This document shows, in pieces, positions 33,567-42,281 of a DNA stretch of 55,043 nt (position 1 is its first letter; each line of letters starts with the position of its first letter). This stretch comes from Streptomyces sp. JHA26 (GTDB lineage Bacteria; Actinomycetota; Actinomycetes; Streptomycetales; Streptomycetaceae), in the NCBI RefSeq assembly GCF_002005565.1, contig NZ_BDJC01000048.1, positions 1 through 55,043 on the forward strand, read 5' to 3'. The translations under genes were made by a program, and so were the position numbers. The notes under the pieces were generated by a model. It did not search any database, was not told the origin of the DNA, and saw only the letters and a list, made by a program, of their open reading frames with translations.

Positions 33567-34928
33567 TCATACGTGGAGGTAGTCGGGCCGGTCCTGCGCC
33601 CGCGCCGGGCCGGCCGGCCCGGCCGGCACCCGTACGGCGGGGCGGCGAAGGTATACCGCCCAGGTGACGGCGAAGCAGACGGCGTAGTAGGCGAGGAACG
33701 CGACGAAGGCGCCGGTGCCGGAACCGACGGAGAGGAAGGACTGCCGGAAGGCGAGGTTGATGGCGACGCCGCCGAGCGCGCCCACGGCGCCGATCAGCCC
33801 CATGGAGGCGCCGGAGAGCCGCCGCCCGTACGCCACGGCCTCCTCGCCCGTCAGCCCCTGGGCGAGCGCCTTGTTCTGGAAGATCCCGGGGATCATCTTG
33901 AACGTCGACCCGTTGCCGAGCCCGCTGAGCACGAACAGCACCACGAACACGGCCACGAACAGCGCGAGCGACTTCGCCATGCTGGCCGCCACGAGTACGG
34001 CGGTGGCGGCGGCCATGGCGACGAAGTTCCCCAGCGTGATCCGCGCGCCGCCGTACCGGTCGGCGAGCCTGCCGCCGAGCGGCCGGATCAGGGAGCCGAG
34101 CAGCGGGCCGATGAAGGTGAGGTACGCGGCCTGGAGCGGGGTGCGGCCGAACTGGGTCTGCAGCACCTGCCCAAAGGCGAAGCTGTAGCCGATGAACGAC
34201 CCGAACGTGCCGATGTACAGCACGGACATGATCCAGGTGTGCGCGTCCCGGGCGGCGTCCTTGGCGGCTCCGGTGTCGTTCCGCACGGACGCGAGGTTGT
34301 CCATGTGGCGGGCGGCGAGGACCGCGGCCACGAGGATCAGCGGGATGTAGATGCCGAGCAGCACCCGGGGCCCGCCGCCCGCCCCGATGATCGCCAGCGC
34401 GACGAGCTGGATGACCGGCACGCCGATGTTCCCGCCCCCGGCGTTGAGACCGAGCGCCCAGCCCTTCTTCCGCAGCGGGAAGAAGGCGTTGATGTTGGTC
34501 ATGGAGGAGGCGAAGTTGCCGCCGCCGATGCCGGCCAGCAGGCCGACCAGGAGGAAGGTCGAGAAGGACGTCCCCGGCTCCATGACCGTGAAGGCCGCGA
34601 CGGTCGGGACGAGCAGCAGCCCGGCCGAGACGATCGTCCAGTTCCGCCCGCCGAAGACCGCGACGGCGAAGGTGTAGGGCACCCGCACCACGGCCCCCAC
34701 CAGGGTCACCACGGACGTCAGCAGGAACTTGTCGGCCGGCGTCAGCCCGTACTCGGGCCCCATGAAGAGCACCAGCACGGACCACAGCGTCCACACCGAG
34801 AACCCGATGTGCTCGGAGAGGACGGAGAAGAACAGGTTGCGCCGGGCTACCCGCTCCCCCGTCTCCTTCCAGAAGGTCTCGTCCTCGGGATCCCAGTGCT
34901 GGATCCAGCGGCCGCCAGGGACTGTCAT
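33567..34928 (-). CDS. narK: NarK-type nitrate/nitrite MFS transporter
   Basis: 453 residues with 12 hydrophobic segments. The nitrate-porter signatures are visible: GIGGGNFASSMTNINAFFPLRKKGWALGLNAGGGNIGVP (first nitrate motif, about residues 135-173) and a second Gly-rich motif, LSGLGNGSTFKMIPGIF (about residues 325-341). These carry the conserved Arg/Asn of NarK transporters. It moves nitrate in or nitrite out across the cell membrane. The ATG at 34928 has GGAGG 5 bases upstream. It is followed by nnaR on the same strand. A partial GlnR-like site (GTTTCGGGCCGGTGGG, 34980-34995) lies about 52 bases upstream. Confidence 0.94.
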   Translation of the reverse strand: MTVPGGRWIQHWDPEDETFWKETGERVARRNLFFSVLSEHIGFSVWTLWSVLVLFMGPEYGLTPADKFLLTSVVTLVGAVVRVPYTFAVAVFGGRNWTIVSAGLLLVPTVAAFTVMEPGTSFSTFLLVGLLAGIGGGNFASSMTNINAFFPLRKKGWALGLNAGGGNIGVPVIQLVALAIIGAGGGPRVLLGIYIPLILVAAVLAARHMDNLASVRNDTGAAKDAARDAHTWIMSVLYIGTFGSFIGYSFAFGQVLQTQFGRTPLQAAYLTFIGPLLGSLIRPLGGRLADRYGGARITLGNFVAMAAATAVLVAASMAKSLALFVAVFVVLFVLSGLGNGSTFKMIPGIFQNKALAQGLTGEEAVAYGRRLSGASMGLIGAVGALGGVAINLAFRQSFLSVGSGTGAFVAFLAYYAVCFAVTWAVYLRRPAVRVPAGPAGPARAQDRPDYLHV

Positions 34929-34979
34929 GACGCCTCCACGCGCTCCGGGGCTCGGTCGCTCCGACGGTAGGAAGGGCGC

Positions 34980-34995
34980 GTTTCGGGCCGGTGGG
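34980..34995. promoter_or_regulatory. Partial GlnR-like site upstream of narK
   Basis: GTTTC-GGGCCG-GTGGG fits the GAAAC half of a GlnR box (read on the other strand) with correct 6-base spacing, but the second half matches only GT of GTNAC. It is about 52 bases from the narK start. Weak on its own; supported by the pathway. Confidence 0.3.
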
Positions 34996-35062
34996 GCTGC
35001 GGGTGACCGGCAGGGAACGTTGCTCTCACCCGGCGCGACGGCGGGGTGAGAGGTCCGGACGG

Positions 35063-35935
35063 TCAGCCCTGCGGGGACCGGGGCTGCCAGTGGGGGTTCT
35101 GCTGGGGGTAGGGCTGCTGCGGGGGCGGGGCGTACGGCGCCGGGGGCTGCGGCTGGCCGTGGGCGCCCTGGGCGGGGTACGGCTGCTGCGGGGCGTACGG
35201 GCCGGGGACGGGGTGGCCGTAGCCGCCCGGGGCGGGCTGACCGTAGCCACCGGGCGCGGCGGGGCCGCCGGGCGCCGGGTGGCCGTACGGCGAGCCGGCG
35301 ACGGGGGCGCCGCCGCCGAAGGGGTTGCCGTGCCCGGGCGGTTGCGCTCCCGGCGGCAGGTACCGCACCCGCCCGGTCTCGTCCGCCACCGGCAGGAACC
35401 CGGCGGCCTGGAGCCGGGCCGCGAACTTGGCGTTGCGCTTGCGGGTGACGAGGAGGCCGACGCCCAGGACCGCCAGGGCGAACAGCCAGACGATCGCGGC
35501 CATCACGAAGTCGTCGGACTGCCCGCCCGCGCGGAAGGCGAGGACGGCGCAGCCGAGGGTGACGCCGAGCCCGGCGTACCCCATCCGCTTCTGGGCGCTC
35601 GTGCCGGTGAGGTCGAAGTTGATGCGGGCCTTGAGGAGTTCGAAGGCGTCCGGCACCAGCGGCGGCACGGAGACGCCGTCGCCGGCGTTCGGGTACTGCG
35701 CCCGGTTCTGCGCGGCCCGCGCCCGTGCCTGCGGGCTGGGGTCGGGCACGATCAGCATCCTGAGCTGGCCGTTGTTCCCGCCGCCCTGCCGCACGTCGGC
35801 GTACTCGTACCCGAACTGCTGGGCGACGAAGGCGAGTCGGGCCAGCTTCTTCACAGATGCCATCGCACTGGTGAGCTCGACCGGCTCCCCGCTCGCCATC
35901 AGGCGCAGCATCTTCTGTGTCTGGCGCTTGCTCAT
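35063..35935 (-). CDS. Membrane protein with Pro/Gly/Tyr-rich C-terminal tail
   Basis: 290 residues that I cannot assign to a function. The N-terminal 100 residues are soluble (SKRQTQKMLRLMASGEPVELTSAMASVKKLARLAFVAQQFGYEY). Two membrane helices follow (MGYAGLGVTLGCAVLAFRAG and FVMAAIVWLFALAVLGVGLLV), then a short conserved stretch. A tail of 85 residues made of PGGYGQP, PYAPPPQQPY and similar units completes it. The ATG at 35935 has GGGAG 8 bases upstream. Such tails are common in Streptomyces membrane proteins and are probably disordered. Confidence 0.8.
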   Translation of the reverse strand: MSKRQTQKMLRLMASGEPVELTSAMASVKKLARLAFVAQQFGYEYADVRQGGGNNGQLRMLIVPDPSPQARARAAQNRAQYPNAGDGVSVPPLVPDAFELLKARINFDLTGTSAQKRMGYAGLGVTLGCAVLAFRAGGQSDDFVMAAIVWLFALAVLGVGLLVTRKRNAKFAARLQAAGFLPVADETGRVRYLPPGAQPPGHGNPFGGGAPVAGSPYGHPAPGGPAAPGGYGQPAPGGYGHPVPGPYAPQQPYPAQGAHGQPQPPAPYAPPPQQPYPQQNPHWQPRSPQG

Positions 35936-36016
35936 CCCACCGCTCCCCCGGGCCGGCTCACGCCACCCTGTTCACGTCCGCAACCGGGGCAGTCTCGCAC
36001 GGGGGAGCGGGACGCG

Positions 36017-37438
36017 TCAGCCCCGGTGCGCCGCCCCGGCCGTCGTCCGCTTCCCGGCGGAGCGCTTCGTGCCGTTCGGCCACAGCCTCGGGCTGCGCTT
36101 GGCCGCGAGGTCCTCGATCCAGCCGACGGCGAGGACCATCAGGCCGATCAGGGGCCAGACGAGCGCGAACATCCACAGCGAGTACGCGTCCGTGAGGGCG
36201 TCCGCCGCCCGCGCGCTCTGCATGAACGGGAGCCGGTACAGCAGGTCGATGATCGGCACCGTCAGCATGATCAGGAGGTTGTGCCACAGGTAGATGGTGA
36301 CGGCCCGGTTGTTGGAGAGGGTCACCAGCTTGTCCCACTTGGCCAGCCGCCCCGGGAGTTCCTGCCAGGACGGGGAGTACTGGAGCAGGATCACGACGAA
36401 GCCGAACGACCAGGCGGCCTGCGCCATCGGGATGTCGTTGAGGTCCCAGCCGTCGGGGCCCAGGTGGCCCGAGGCCCACCACAGGCCGAACGCCATCACC
36501 AGCGAGGCCCCGGAGACGGCGACGTAGCGCGGGATCCGCTTCAGCAGGCCCTCGTTGTGGGCGAAGCCGAGGACCCAGCAGCTGCCGTAGACCGCGAAGT
36601 CGGTGACCGCGTTGCCCGTCTCGCCGGGGATCTTCACCAGGCCCGTGCCGACGATCGCCGTCAGCCCCAGCGGAGCGAGCAGCGTCGGCCAGGGAGCGCG
36701 GCGGAACGCCCACAGCAGCAGCGGGGACGCGAGGACGAACCACAGGTAGGCGCGCAGGTACCACAGCGGTCCCGCGGCCTGCACGGCCCAGGTGTCGTCC
36801 AGCAGCCCCGACGGGGAGCCGCTGTGCCAGGGGTAGGGCGGCGCGCCGATCGGGACGATGTAGTTGAGCAGCGAGAGCAGGCCCCAGGTGTCACCGTGGT
36901 CCGGGTCCTCGGCCGGGTTCCAGCCGCTGGCGAACATCAGCGCCAGCGCGACCGCGCCGAACGCCCACATGGGCGGCAGGAGACGGCGGACGCGGCTGCG
37001 GATCACGCTCAGCGCCGGACGCTTGAGCGAACGCGCCATCAGCGAACCGGCCAGCGCGAACATCACGCCCATCGACGGGAACAGCACCGACAGCCAGGCC
37101 CAGCCGAACAGGTGGTACACCACGACGCGGACCAGGGCGACGGACCGCAGCAGGTCGAGGTACCGGTCGCGGCCCGGCTTCCTGGGCGCCGGGGCGGCCG
37201 CCGGCGCGGCGGCCTCGGGCGCGGCGGCCTCGGGCGCGGGCTCCGTGGTGCGCTGCCGGGGGACGGCGTGGGACGCGCCCGGGACGCCGCCCGGCTCCTC
37301 CCCGTACGGGGCTCCGTACGGGGCACCGCCCGGGACCCCCGCGTAGGGGGTGCCGCCCTGGGCTCCCGCGTACGGGGTGCCGTAGGGGCCGGCCGGTTCC
37401 GGGTTCGTGCCCGTCCCGGTCGTGTATCCGTGGGTCAT
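36017..37438 (-). CDS. Acyltransferase-3 family membrane protein, third gene of mat operon
   Basis: 473 residues. A Pro/Gly/Tyr-rich cytoplasmic N-terminus of about 90 residues precedes an acyltransferase-3 membrane domain beginning RDRYLDLLRSVALVRVVVYHLFGWAWLS. The catalytic-type His is in VYHLFG and the R/K-rich segment in RSRVRRLLPPMWAFG; about ten helices are predicted by eye. Enzymes of this family acetylate or succinylate sugars of surface glycans. The ATG at 37438 overlaps the matB stop (ATGA) and has GGAGG, so it is coupled to matB. It probably decorates the glycan made by MatB; this is inference from the operon. Confidence 0.87.
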   Translation of the reverse strand: MTHGYTTGTGTNPEPAGPYGTPYAGAQGGTPYAGVPGGAPYGAPYGEEPGGVPGASHAVPRQRTTEPAPEAAAPEAAAPAAAPAPRKPGRDRYLDLLRSVALVRVVVYHLFGWAWLSVLFPSMGVMFALAGSLMARSLKRPALSVIRSRVRRLLPPMWAFGAVALALMFASGWNPAEDPDHGDTWGLLSLLNYIVPIGAPPYPWHSGSPSGLLDDTWAVQAAGPLWYLRAYLWFVLASPLLLWAFRRAPWPTLLAPLGLTAIVGTGLVKIPGETGNAVTDFAVYGSCWVLGFAHNEGLLKRIPRYVAVSGASLVMAFGLWWASGHLGPDGWDLNDIPMAQAAWSFGFVVILLQYSPSWQELPGRLAKWDKLVTLSNNRAVTIYLWHNLLIMLTVPIIDLLYRLPFMQSARAADALTDAYSLWMFALVWPLIGLMVLAVGWIEDLAAKRSPRLWPNGTKRSAGKRTTAGAAHRG

Positions 37439-39633
37439 GCCACGGGCCTCCGATCATTGCCGCTGCGCGACCGCTGGCTCGGGACCGAGCCGCCCGGGGC
37501 CTCGACGACACCGGTGCGGCGCAGCTTCTGCCAGCGCAGGCGGCCGCCGGTGAGCGCGGTGATCCAGGACTGGAGCAGCACGACGTACATGAGCTGGCGG
37601 TAGAGGATCTGCTGCAGGGGCAGCGAGATCAGGTGGGTCATGCGTTCGCGGTCGAGGCGGAAGGCGTACGCCGCGCAGACCGCCTGGATGGCGAGGACGC
37701 CCAGCCAGGCCACGATCGTCTTCTGGGTCGGGCCGAACACGATGCCGTAGAGCAGGAAGATGTCGATCAGCGGCGCCAGGAGCGGGGCCACGACCATGAA
37801 CAGGGAGACGAAGGGCAGGCCGACGCGGCCGAAGCGGCCCGAGGGGCCCCGTTCGATCACGGCGCGGCGGTGCTTCCAGATGGCCTGCATGGTGCCGTAG
37901 GACCAGCGGTAGCGCTGGGACCACAGCTGCTGGACGGACTCGGGGGCCTCGGTCCAGGCGCGGGCGTTCTCGGCGTAGACGACGCGCCAGCCGGCGCGGT
38001 GCAGCGCCATGGTGACGTCGGTGTCCTCGGCGAGGGTGTCGTCGCTCATGCCGCCGAACGGCTCGAGCGCGGAGCGCCGGAAGGCCCCCACGGCGCCCGG
38101 GATGGTCGGCATGCAGCGCAGGACGTCGTACATGCGGCGGTCCAGGTTGAAGCCCATCACGTACTCGATGTGCTGCCAGGCGCCGATGAGGCTGTCCTTG
38201 TTGCCGACCTTCGCGTTGCCCGCGACGGCGCCGACCTTCGGGTCGCCGAAGGGCTGGACGAGTTCGCGGACGGTGGACGGTTCGAAGACCGTGTCCCCGT
38301 CCATCATGACCACGATGTCGTAACGGGCGTTCGCCAGGCCCCGGTTGAGCGCGGCGGGCTTGCCCGCGTTGAGCTGGCGGATCACCCGGACGTTGGGCAG
38401 GCCCATCGCCTCGACGATCCGGGCCGTGCCGTCACTGGAGCCGTCGTCGATGACGATGACCTCGATCGGGTGGTCGCTCTCCATGAGGGACCGGACGGTG
38501 TTCTCGATGCACTTGGCCTCGTTGTACGCCGGGACCAGCACCGTCACCGGTTCGGTGACCGGCGGACCCCAGCGGAAGTTCCTGCGGCGCACCCGGCGGG
38601 CGTGCACGCCGGACAGCAGCAGCATCAGCACGAAGCGGCCGATGACCAGGGTGCCGATGACCGCCAGGCCCGCCACCAGGCCGTCGGTGAGCTTCTCCGA
38701 GGCCTGGACCAGCCAGACCCACGCCTTGCCCTTCCACAGGTCGACGCCGGTCACCGGGGTCATGGCGCTGGGCGCGTCCAGGGCCTCGGTGAGGTTGTCG
38801 AACTCGTAGCCCTTCTTCTTCAGGTCGGGCAGGAACCTGTCCAGGGCCTGCACGGTCTGGTGGCGGTCGCCGCCGGAGTCGTGCATCAGGACGATGGCGC
38901 CCTTGCCGCCGTGCGGGGTGGCGCGGCGGATGATCTCGTGGACGCCGGGCTTCTGCCAGTCCTCACTGTCGGTGTTGTTGACGACGGTGATGTAGCCGCG
39001 GGAGCCGATGTACTGGGTGACCGGCCAGGACTTGTCGTCCATGGCGTCGGCGAAGGAGGAGTACGGCGGGCGGAAGAGCGAGGTGCGCACCCCGGCCGCG
39101 CCGGTGATCGCCAGCTGGTTCTGCGACAGCTCCCAGTCGATGCGCTTCTTGGACTGGTAGGAGAGGTCCGGGTGGTTGAAGGTGTGCAGACCGACCTCGT
39201 GCCCCTCGTCGACCATGCGCTTGATGAGGTCCGGGTAGCGGGAGGCCATGGTGCCGGTGACGAAGAAGACCGCGTGGGCGTCGTGCTTCTTCAGCACGTC
39301 CAGCACCCTCGGCGTCCACGTCGGGTCCGGGCCGTCGTCGAAGGTGAGGACGAGGTGGTGGTCGGGCACGCTCAGGGTGCTGGTCCGGCCGCCCCGGGTG
39401 TCGATGACCGGACCGCCCTCGAGGATCTCCTCGGGCACGTGGTCGGTCGCGGCGGGGGGCTGGACGCGGTGGTCGGCGAGGATCTCGCTGTGCACGTATC
39501 CGCGCAGCATGAGCATCGCCACCAGGGCGACGAGGACGAGCAGCGGCAGCAGCAGGCGCAAGGGCAGGCGGCGGCGCCGGGCGCCGTCACGGGCGCCGCG
39601 GGCGGCGCCGTGACGGCGGGTGCGGGAGGCCAT
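37435..39633 (-). CDS. matB: MatB-like bifunctional polysaccharide deacetylase-glycosyltransferase
   Basis: 732 residues. One N-terminal membrane helix (LPLRLLLPLLVLVALVAML) is followed by a NodB-type deacetylase domain (about residues 90-290) with TFDDGPDP, HTFNHPDLS, FRPPYSS and VLMHDSGGD, so its metal and catalytic residues are present. A further helix leads to a processive GT2 domain (about residues 355-650) with VLVPAYNE, DGDT, AEDTDV and QRYRW, the beta-glycan synthase set. C-terminal helices follow. In S. coelicolor and S. lividans MatAB makes a PNAG-like surface glycan that drives mycelial aggregation. It overlaps matA by one base (TGATG). Confidence 0.92.
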   Translation of the reverse strand: MASRTRRHGAARGARDGARRRRLPLRLLLPLLVLVALVAMLMLRGYVHSEILADHRVQPPAATDHVPEEILEGGPVIDTRGGRTSTLSVPDHHLVLTFDDGPDPTWTPRVLDVLKKHDAHAVFFVTGTMASRYPDLIKRMVDEGHEVGLHTFNHPDLSYQSKKRIDWELSQNQLAITGAAGVRTSLFRPPYSSFADAMDDKSWPVTQYIGSRGYITVVNNTDSEDWQKPGVHEIIRRATPHGGKGAIVLMHDSGGDRHQTVQALDRFLPDLKKKGYEFDNLTEALDAPSAMTPVTGVDLWKGKAWVWLVQASEKLTDGLVAGLAVIGTLVIGRFVLMLLLSGVHARRVRRRNFRWGPPVTEPVTVLVPAYNEAKCIENTVRSLMESDHPIEVIVIDDGSSDGTARIVEAMGLPNVRVIRQLNAGKPAALNRGLANARYDIVVMMDGDTVFEPSTVRELVQPFGDPKVGAVAGNAKVGNKDSLIGAWQHIEYVMGFNLDRRMYDVLRCMPTIPGAVGAFRRSALEPFGGMSDDTLAEDTDVTMALHRAGWRVVYAENARAWTEAPESVQQLWSQRYRWSYGTMQAIWKHRRAVIERGPSGRFGRVGLPFVSLFMVVAPLLAPLIDIFLLYGIVFGPTQKTIVAWLGVLAIQAVCAAYAFRLDRERMTHLISLPLQQILYRQLMYVVLLQSWITALTGGRLRWQKLRRTGVVEAPGGSVPSQRSRSGNDRRPVA

Positions 39634-41075
39634 CAGAGGGTGTACTCCGGGGACAGGGAAGGGGACGTGGAGGTGCCGGCCGGCGCGGCGGCGGTTCTGG
39701 CGGCCACCGGGGAGGTGTCGCTCGCGCCGTTCACGGTGGTGCCGGCGCCGGGGTCGGTCGGGGCGGTGCCGCCGTCCGTGGGCGGGGTCGGATCGACCGT
39801 GGTCTCGTCGCCGCCGTCCGCCGGAGTCGTCGGGTCCGTGGCGGCGGGGGGCGACTGCTGGGTCGTCGCCGTCGGGTCCGGCTCGACCGCGCCGCCACCG
39901 CCGCCGCCCGGCTTCGGGTCGGTCGCGGTCGACGAGGGCCGGCCGGCGTCCGCGCTGGTGCCGGGCTGCCTCGCGGTGGCGGAGGTGCCGGGCGCGGGAG
40001 CGTCGGCGCCGGGGGACGTCGTCACGCCGGTGCCGGCCGAGGGGCTGGTCCGCGGGTCGGCGCTGCCGCTCGTGGAGGGCTGCGCGGACTGCGAGGGCAG
40101 CGGGGTGGTGTCGACCTGGCCGGCCGGCTTGCCCTGCTCCTGGCCCGGTACGGGCAGCCAGGGGGCGTTCGAGTTGCCGGACAGGAGCGTGGAGACGATG
40201 ACGACGGCGTAGATCGCGCAGGCTCCGCCGACGGCTATGCCGATACGGCGGAAGCGGCGGCTGCGGCGGCCCGACTCGTCGACGAACACCGGTCCGTCGG
40301 AGGGCTCGGAGGCGGCGTGCTTCCCGGGGCCGCTCGTGGCCCGGCGGATCACGCCGTCGCCGAGCTGCACGGCGTCGAGCTGGACCGTCACCTCGTGCGG
40401 GTCGTGGGTGTGCTCGGTCTCGTCGGCCGTACGGGGGGCCTCGGTGCCGGGTGCGTCCGCGTCCAGTGCGCCCGGCGTCCCCTGCCAGGGGTCGCGGAGT
40501 GCCGTGGTGGCGGGGTCGGGGAAGGCGCGGGTCAGGGCCGCCTGGGCCGCCGACGGCAGGACCTCCGTCCGGTCGGTTTCCCCGTACGGCGCGTCCCCGT
40601 GCCGGGGCGCCCGGTGCTGACCCGTTCGGCCCTGGCCCATCCGGTCCTGGGCTATTCGCCCCTGACCCATCCGGTCCTGGCCTATTCGCCCCTGGCCCAT
40701 CCGGTCCTGGCCTATTCGCCCCTGGCCCATCCGGTCCTGGCCTATTCGCCCCTGGCCCATCCGGTCCTGGCCTATTCGGCCCTGGCCCATCCGGTCCTGG
40801 CCTATTCGGCCCTGGCCCATCCGGTCCCGGCGCGCCGTGCCGCCGAAGAGGTCGGCACCCGCCTGGGGGCGGAGGACCTCCGTCTCGGCGGCGTCCGCGG
40901 CTCCTCCGAACCACCCGGGCCCGCCGGCCGCCGACGACGCGGCGCCGGGGAGGGCACCGGTCTCAGGAAGCACCTGGGTGACGTCCTGCGGTTCCGGTTC
41001 CACGAGATCACGACCACCGGCCATGGCGTCGGGCCACTCCGGTTGGGCGTCTTTCTGCCAATTCTCCACGCGCAC
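39633..41075 (-). CDS. matA: MatA-like membrane protein with GRIGQDRMGQ repeats
   Basis: 480 residues. An acidic N-terminus (GGRDLVEPEPQDVTQVLPETG) is followed by a perfect ten-residue tandem repeat GRIGQDRMGQ (about residues 85-145). A linker leads to one membrane helix (IGIAVGGACAIYAVVIVSTLL, about residues 270-290) and a Ser/Thr/Pro/Gly-rich outer part of about 180 residues. No enzyme fold is visible. MatA is the partner of MatB for surface glycan production in Streptomyces. The GTG at 41075 follows GGGGGG at proper spacing; a longer frame to 41222 has none. The repeat is unusually well conserved at DNA level (see the repeat entry). Confidence 0.85.
   Translation of the reverse strand: MRVENWQKDAQPEWPDAMAGGRDLVEPEPQDVTQVLPETGALPGAASSAAGGPGWFGGAADAAETEVLRPQAGADLFGGTARRDRMGQGRIGQDRMGQGRIGQDRMGQGRIGQDRMGQGRIGQDRMGQGRIGQDRMGQGRIAQDRMGQGRTGQHRAPRHGDAPYGETDRTEVLPSAAQAALTRAFPDPATTALRDPWQGTPGALDADAPGTEAPRTADETEHTHDPHEVTVQLDAVQLGDGVIRRATSGPGKHAASEPSDGPVFVDESGRRSRRFRRIGIAVGGACAIYAVVIVSTLLSGNSNAPWLPVPGQEQGKPAGQVDTTPLPSQSAQPSTSGSADPRTSPSAGTGVTTSPGADAPAPGTSATARQPGTSADAGRPSSTATDPKPGGGGGGAVEPDPTATTQQSPPAATDPTTPADGGDETTVDPTPPTDGGTAPTDPGAGTTVNGASDTSPVAARTAAAPAGTSTSPSLSPEYTL
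40636..40830. repeat. 30-base tandem repeat inside matA, about 6.5 units
   Basis: The unit contains CCCATCCGGTCCTGG and recurs at exactly 30-base steps (40636, 40666, 40696, 40726, 40756, 40786, 40816). Central units are identical. It encodes GRIGQDRMGQ on the minus strand. Identity at synonymous sites points to recent slippage or gene conversion, so copy number is likely to vary between strains. Confidence 0.95.
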
Positions 41076-41229
41076 GCACTTCCCCCCGAGGGACAGTTCT
41101 GGGTGCGCATACGACTCCGAGCACCCGTCGGCCGAACCGGCCCCCACCAGGTTCGAGCGCCCCCTGTACCACACCGTCTCAGGCCAAGAATGTAGCGCAC
41201 GCGGGGGGTGTGTGGTTGCCACGTGTCGG

Positions 41230-42198
41230 TTAATGGACGGACATCACAGCAACGTCGCTGGCCGGAATCCATGCTTCGGCGGGCCTGTGGAGCCAACTGT
41301 TTTCGGCCGCGACCTGGGCGGCGGCGCGGCGCAGTGCGTCAAAAGCGGGGTGCACCAGTCCCTTTCGCCAGACCAGGGAGACCGGCGACAGCGGAACGGG
41401 GTCGACGAGCGGACGCACCACGGTAGAGGCCATGGCCGGAAAGCTCACCACGGCGAGGATCGGATGACGCGTCCTTTCCATGATCCGCCGGAACTCCTCG
41501 TCCCCGACGGCCAGCGGAAGGGGCGGCGCCACCTCGATGCCGCGCCCCTCGAACAGCCGGTGCCCCAGGTCGGTCCACTCCGGCGTCCGCGGATTGCCGG
41601 CCCCGGCGTACACGGTCTCGCCCGCCAGCGCGGCGAGCGGCACCTCGGGCCGGGCGGCCAGGGGGTGGTCCTCGGGCAGGACGACCGCCATGGGCTCGTA
41701 GCGGACCGGCTGGTGGCCGAGTCCCGCCCGCAGGGCCGGGGGAAGGCCCGCGAACCGGCCGAACGAGGCGTCGAGCCGGCCCGCGAGCAGCTCGGCGGCG
41801 GCGCCGGTCAGCCCGCTCTCGTAGCGGGCCATGAGTTCCAGCTCGGGCGCGAGCCGGCGGGCCCGCTCCAGGACCAGGCGTCCGGTGACCAGTCCGGGCG
41901 AGTTGAGGTCCACCAGCAGCGGGCGCGCCTGGCCGAAGGCGGCGAGGAGGTCCTCCTGGGCCTGGAGCACGCGGCGGGCGTACGGCAGCAGCCGCTCGCC
42001 GTCGGCCGTCGGCGTCACCTGCCGGGTGGACCGGACGAACAGCTCGGTGCCCAGCTCGCGTTCCAGGCGCCGCACGTCGCGGCTGAGCGCCTGCTGGGCG
42101 ACGTACAGGCGGGCCGCGGCGCGGGTGAAGTGCAGCTCCTCGGCGACGGCGACGAAGGCGCGCAGGAGGCGGGGGTCGAGGTGGGCGGGTGCGGGCAT
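41230..42198 (-). CDS. LysR-family regulator
   Basis: 322 residues. The N-terminal HTH (LDPRLLRAFVAVAEELHFTRAAARLYVAQQALSRDVRRLERELGTELFVRSTRQVTPTADG) is the LysR signature. The substrate-binding domain follows from about residue 95. LysR proteins usually bind as tetramers to a divergent promoter and are inducer-dependent. It is divergent from the MFS gene at 42282 with only 84 bases between starts, so that transporter is the probable target. Confidence 0.92.
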   Translation of the reverse strand: MPAPAHLDPRLLRAFVAVAEELHFTRAAARLYVAQQALSRDVRRLERELGTELFVRSTRQVTPTADGERLLPYARRVLQAQEDLLAAFGQARPLLVDLNSPGLVTGRLVLERARRLAPELELMARYESGLTGAAAELLAGRLDASFGRFAGLPPALRAGLGHQPVRYEPMAVVLPEDHPLAARPEVPLAALAGETVYAGAGNPRTPEWTDLGHRLFEGRGIEVAPPLPLAVGDEEFRRIMERTRHPILAVVSFPAMASTVVRPLVDPVPLSPVSLVWRKGLVHPAFDALRRAAAQVAAENSWLHRPAEAWIPASDVAVMSVH

Positions 42199-42281
42199 CC
42201 GGCGAATCTACAACGGACGTGCGTGAATGCGTGCGGAGAAGGTGTTGGACCCGGTGCCCGGCCTCGGACGACGGTGGACGC

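Noticed and set aside
40317..41195. 292-codon plus-strand frame over the matA repeats
   Set aside because: It only mirrors the 30-base repeats in antisense (HPVLAYSPLA units) and has no ribosome site; matA on the other strand is coupled to matB.
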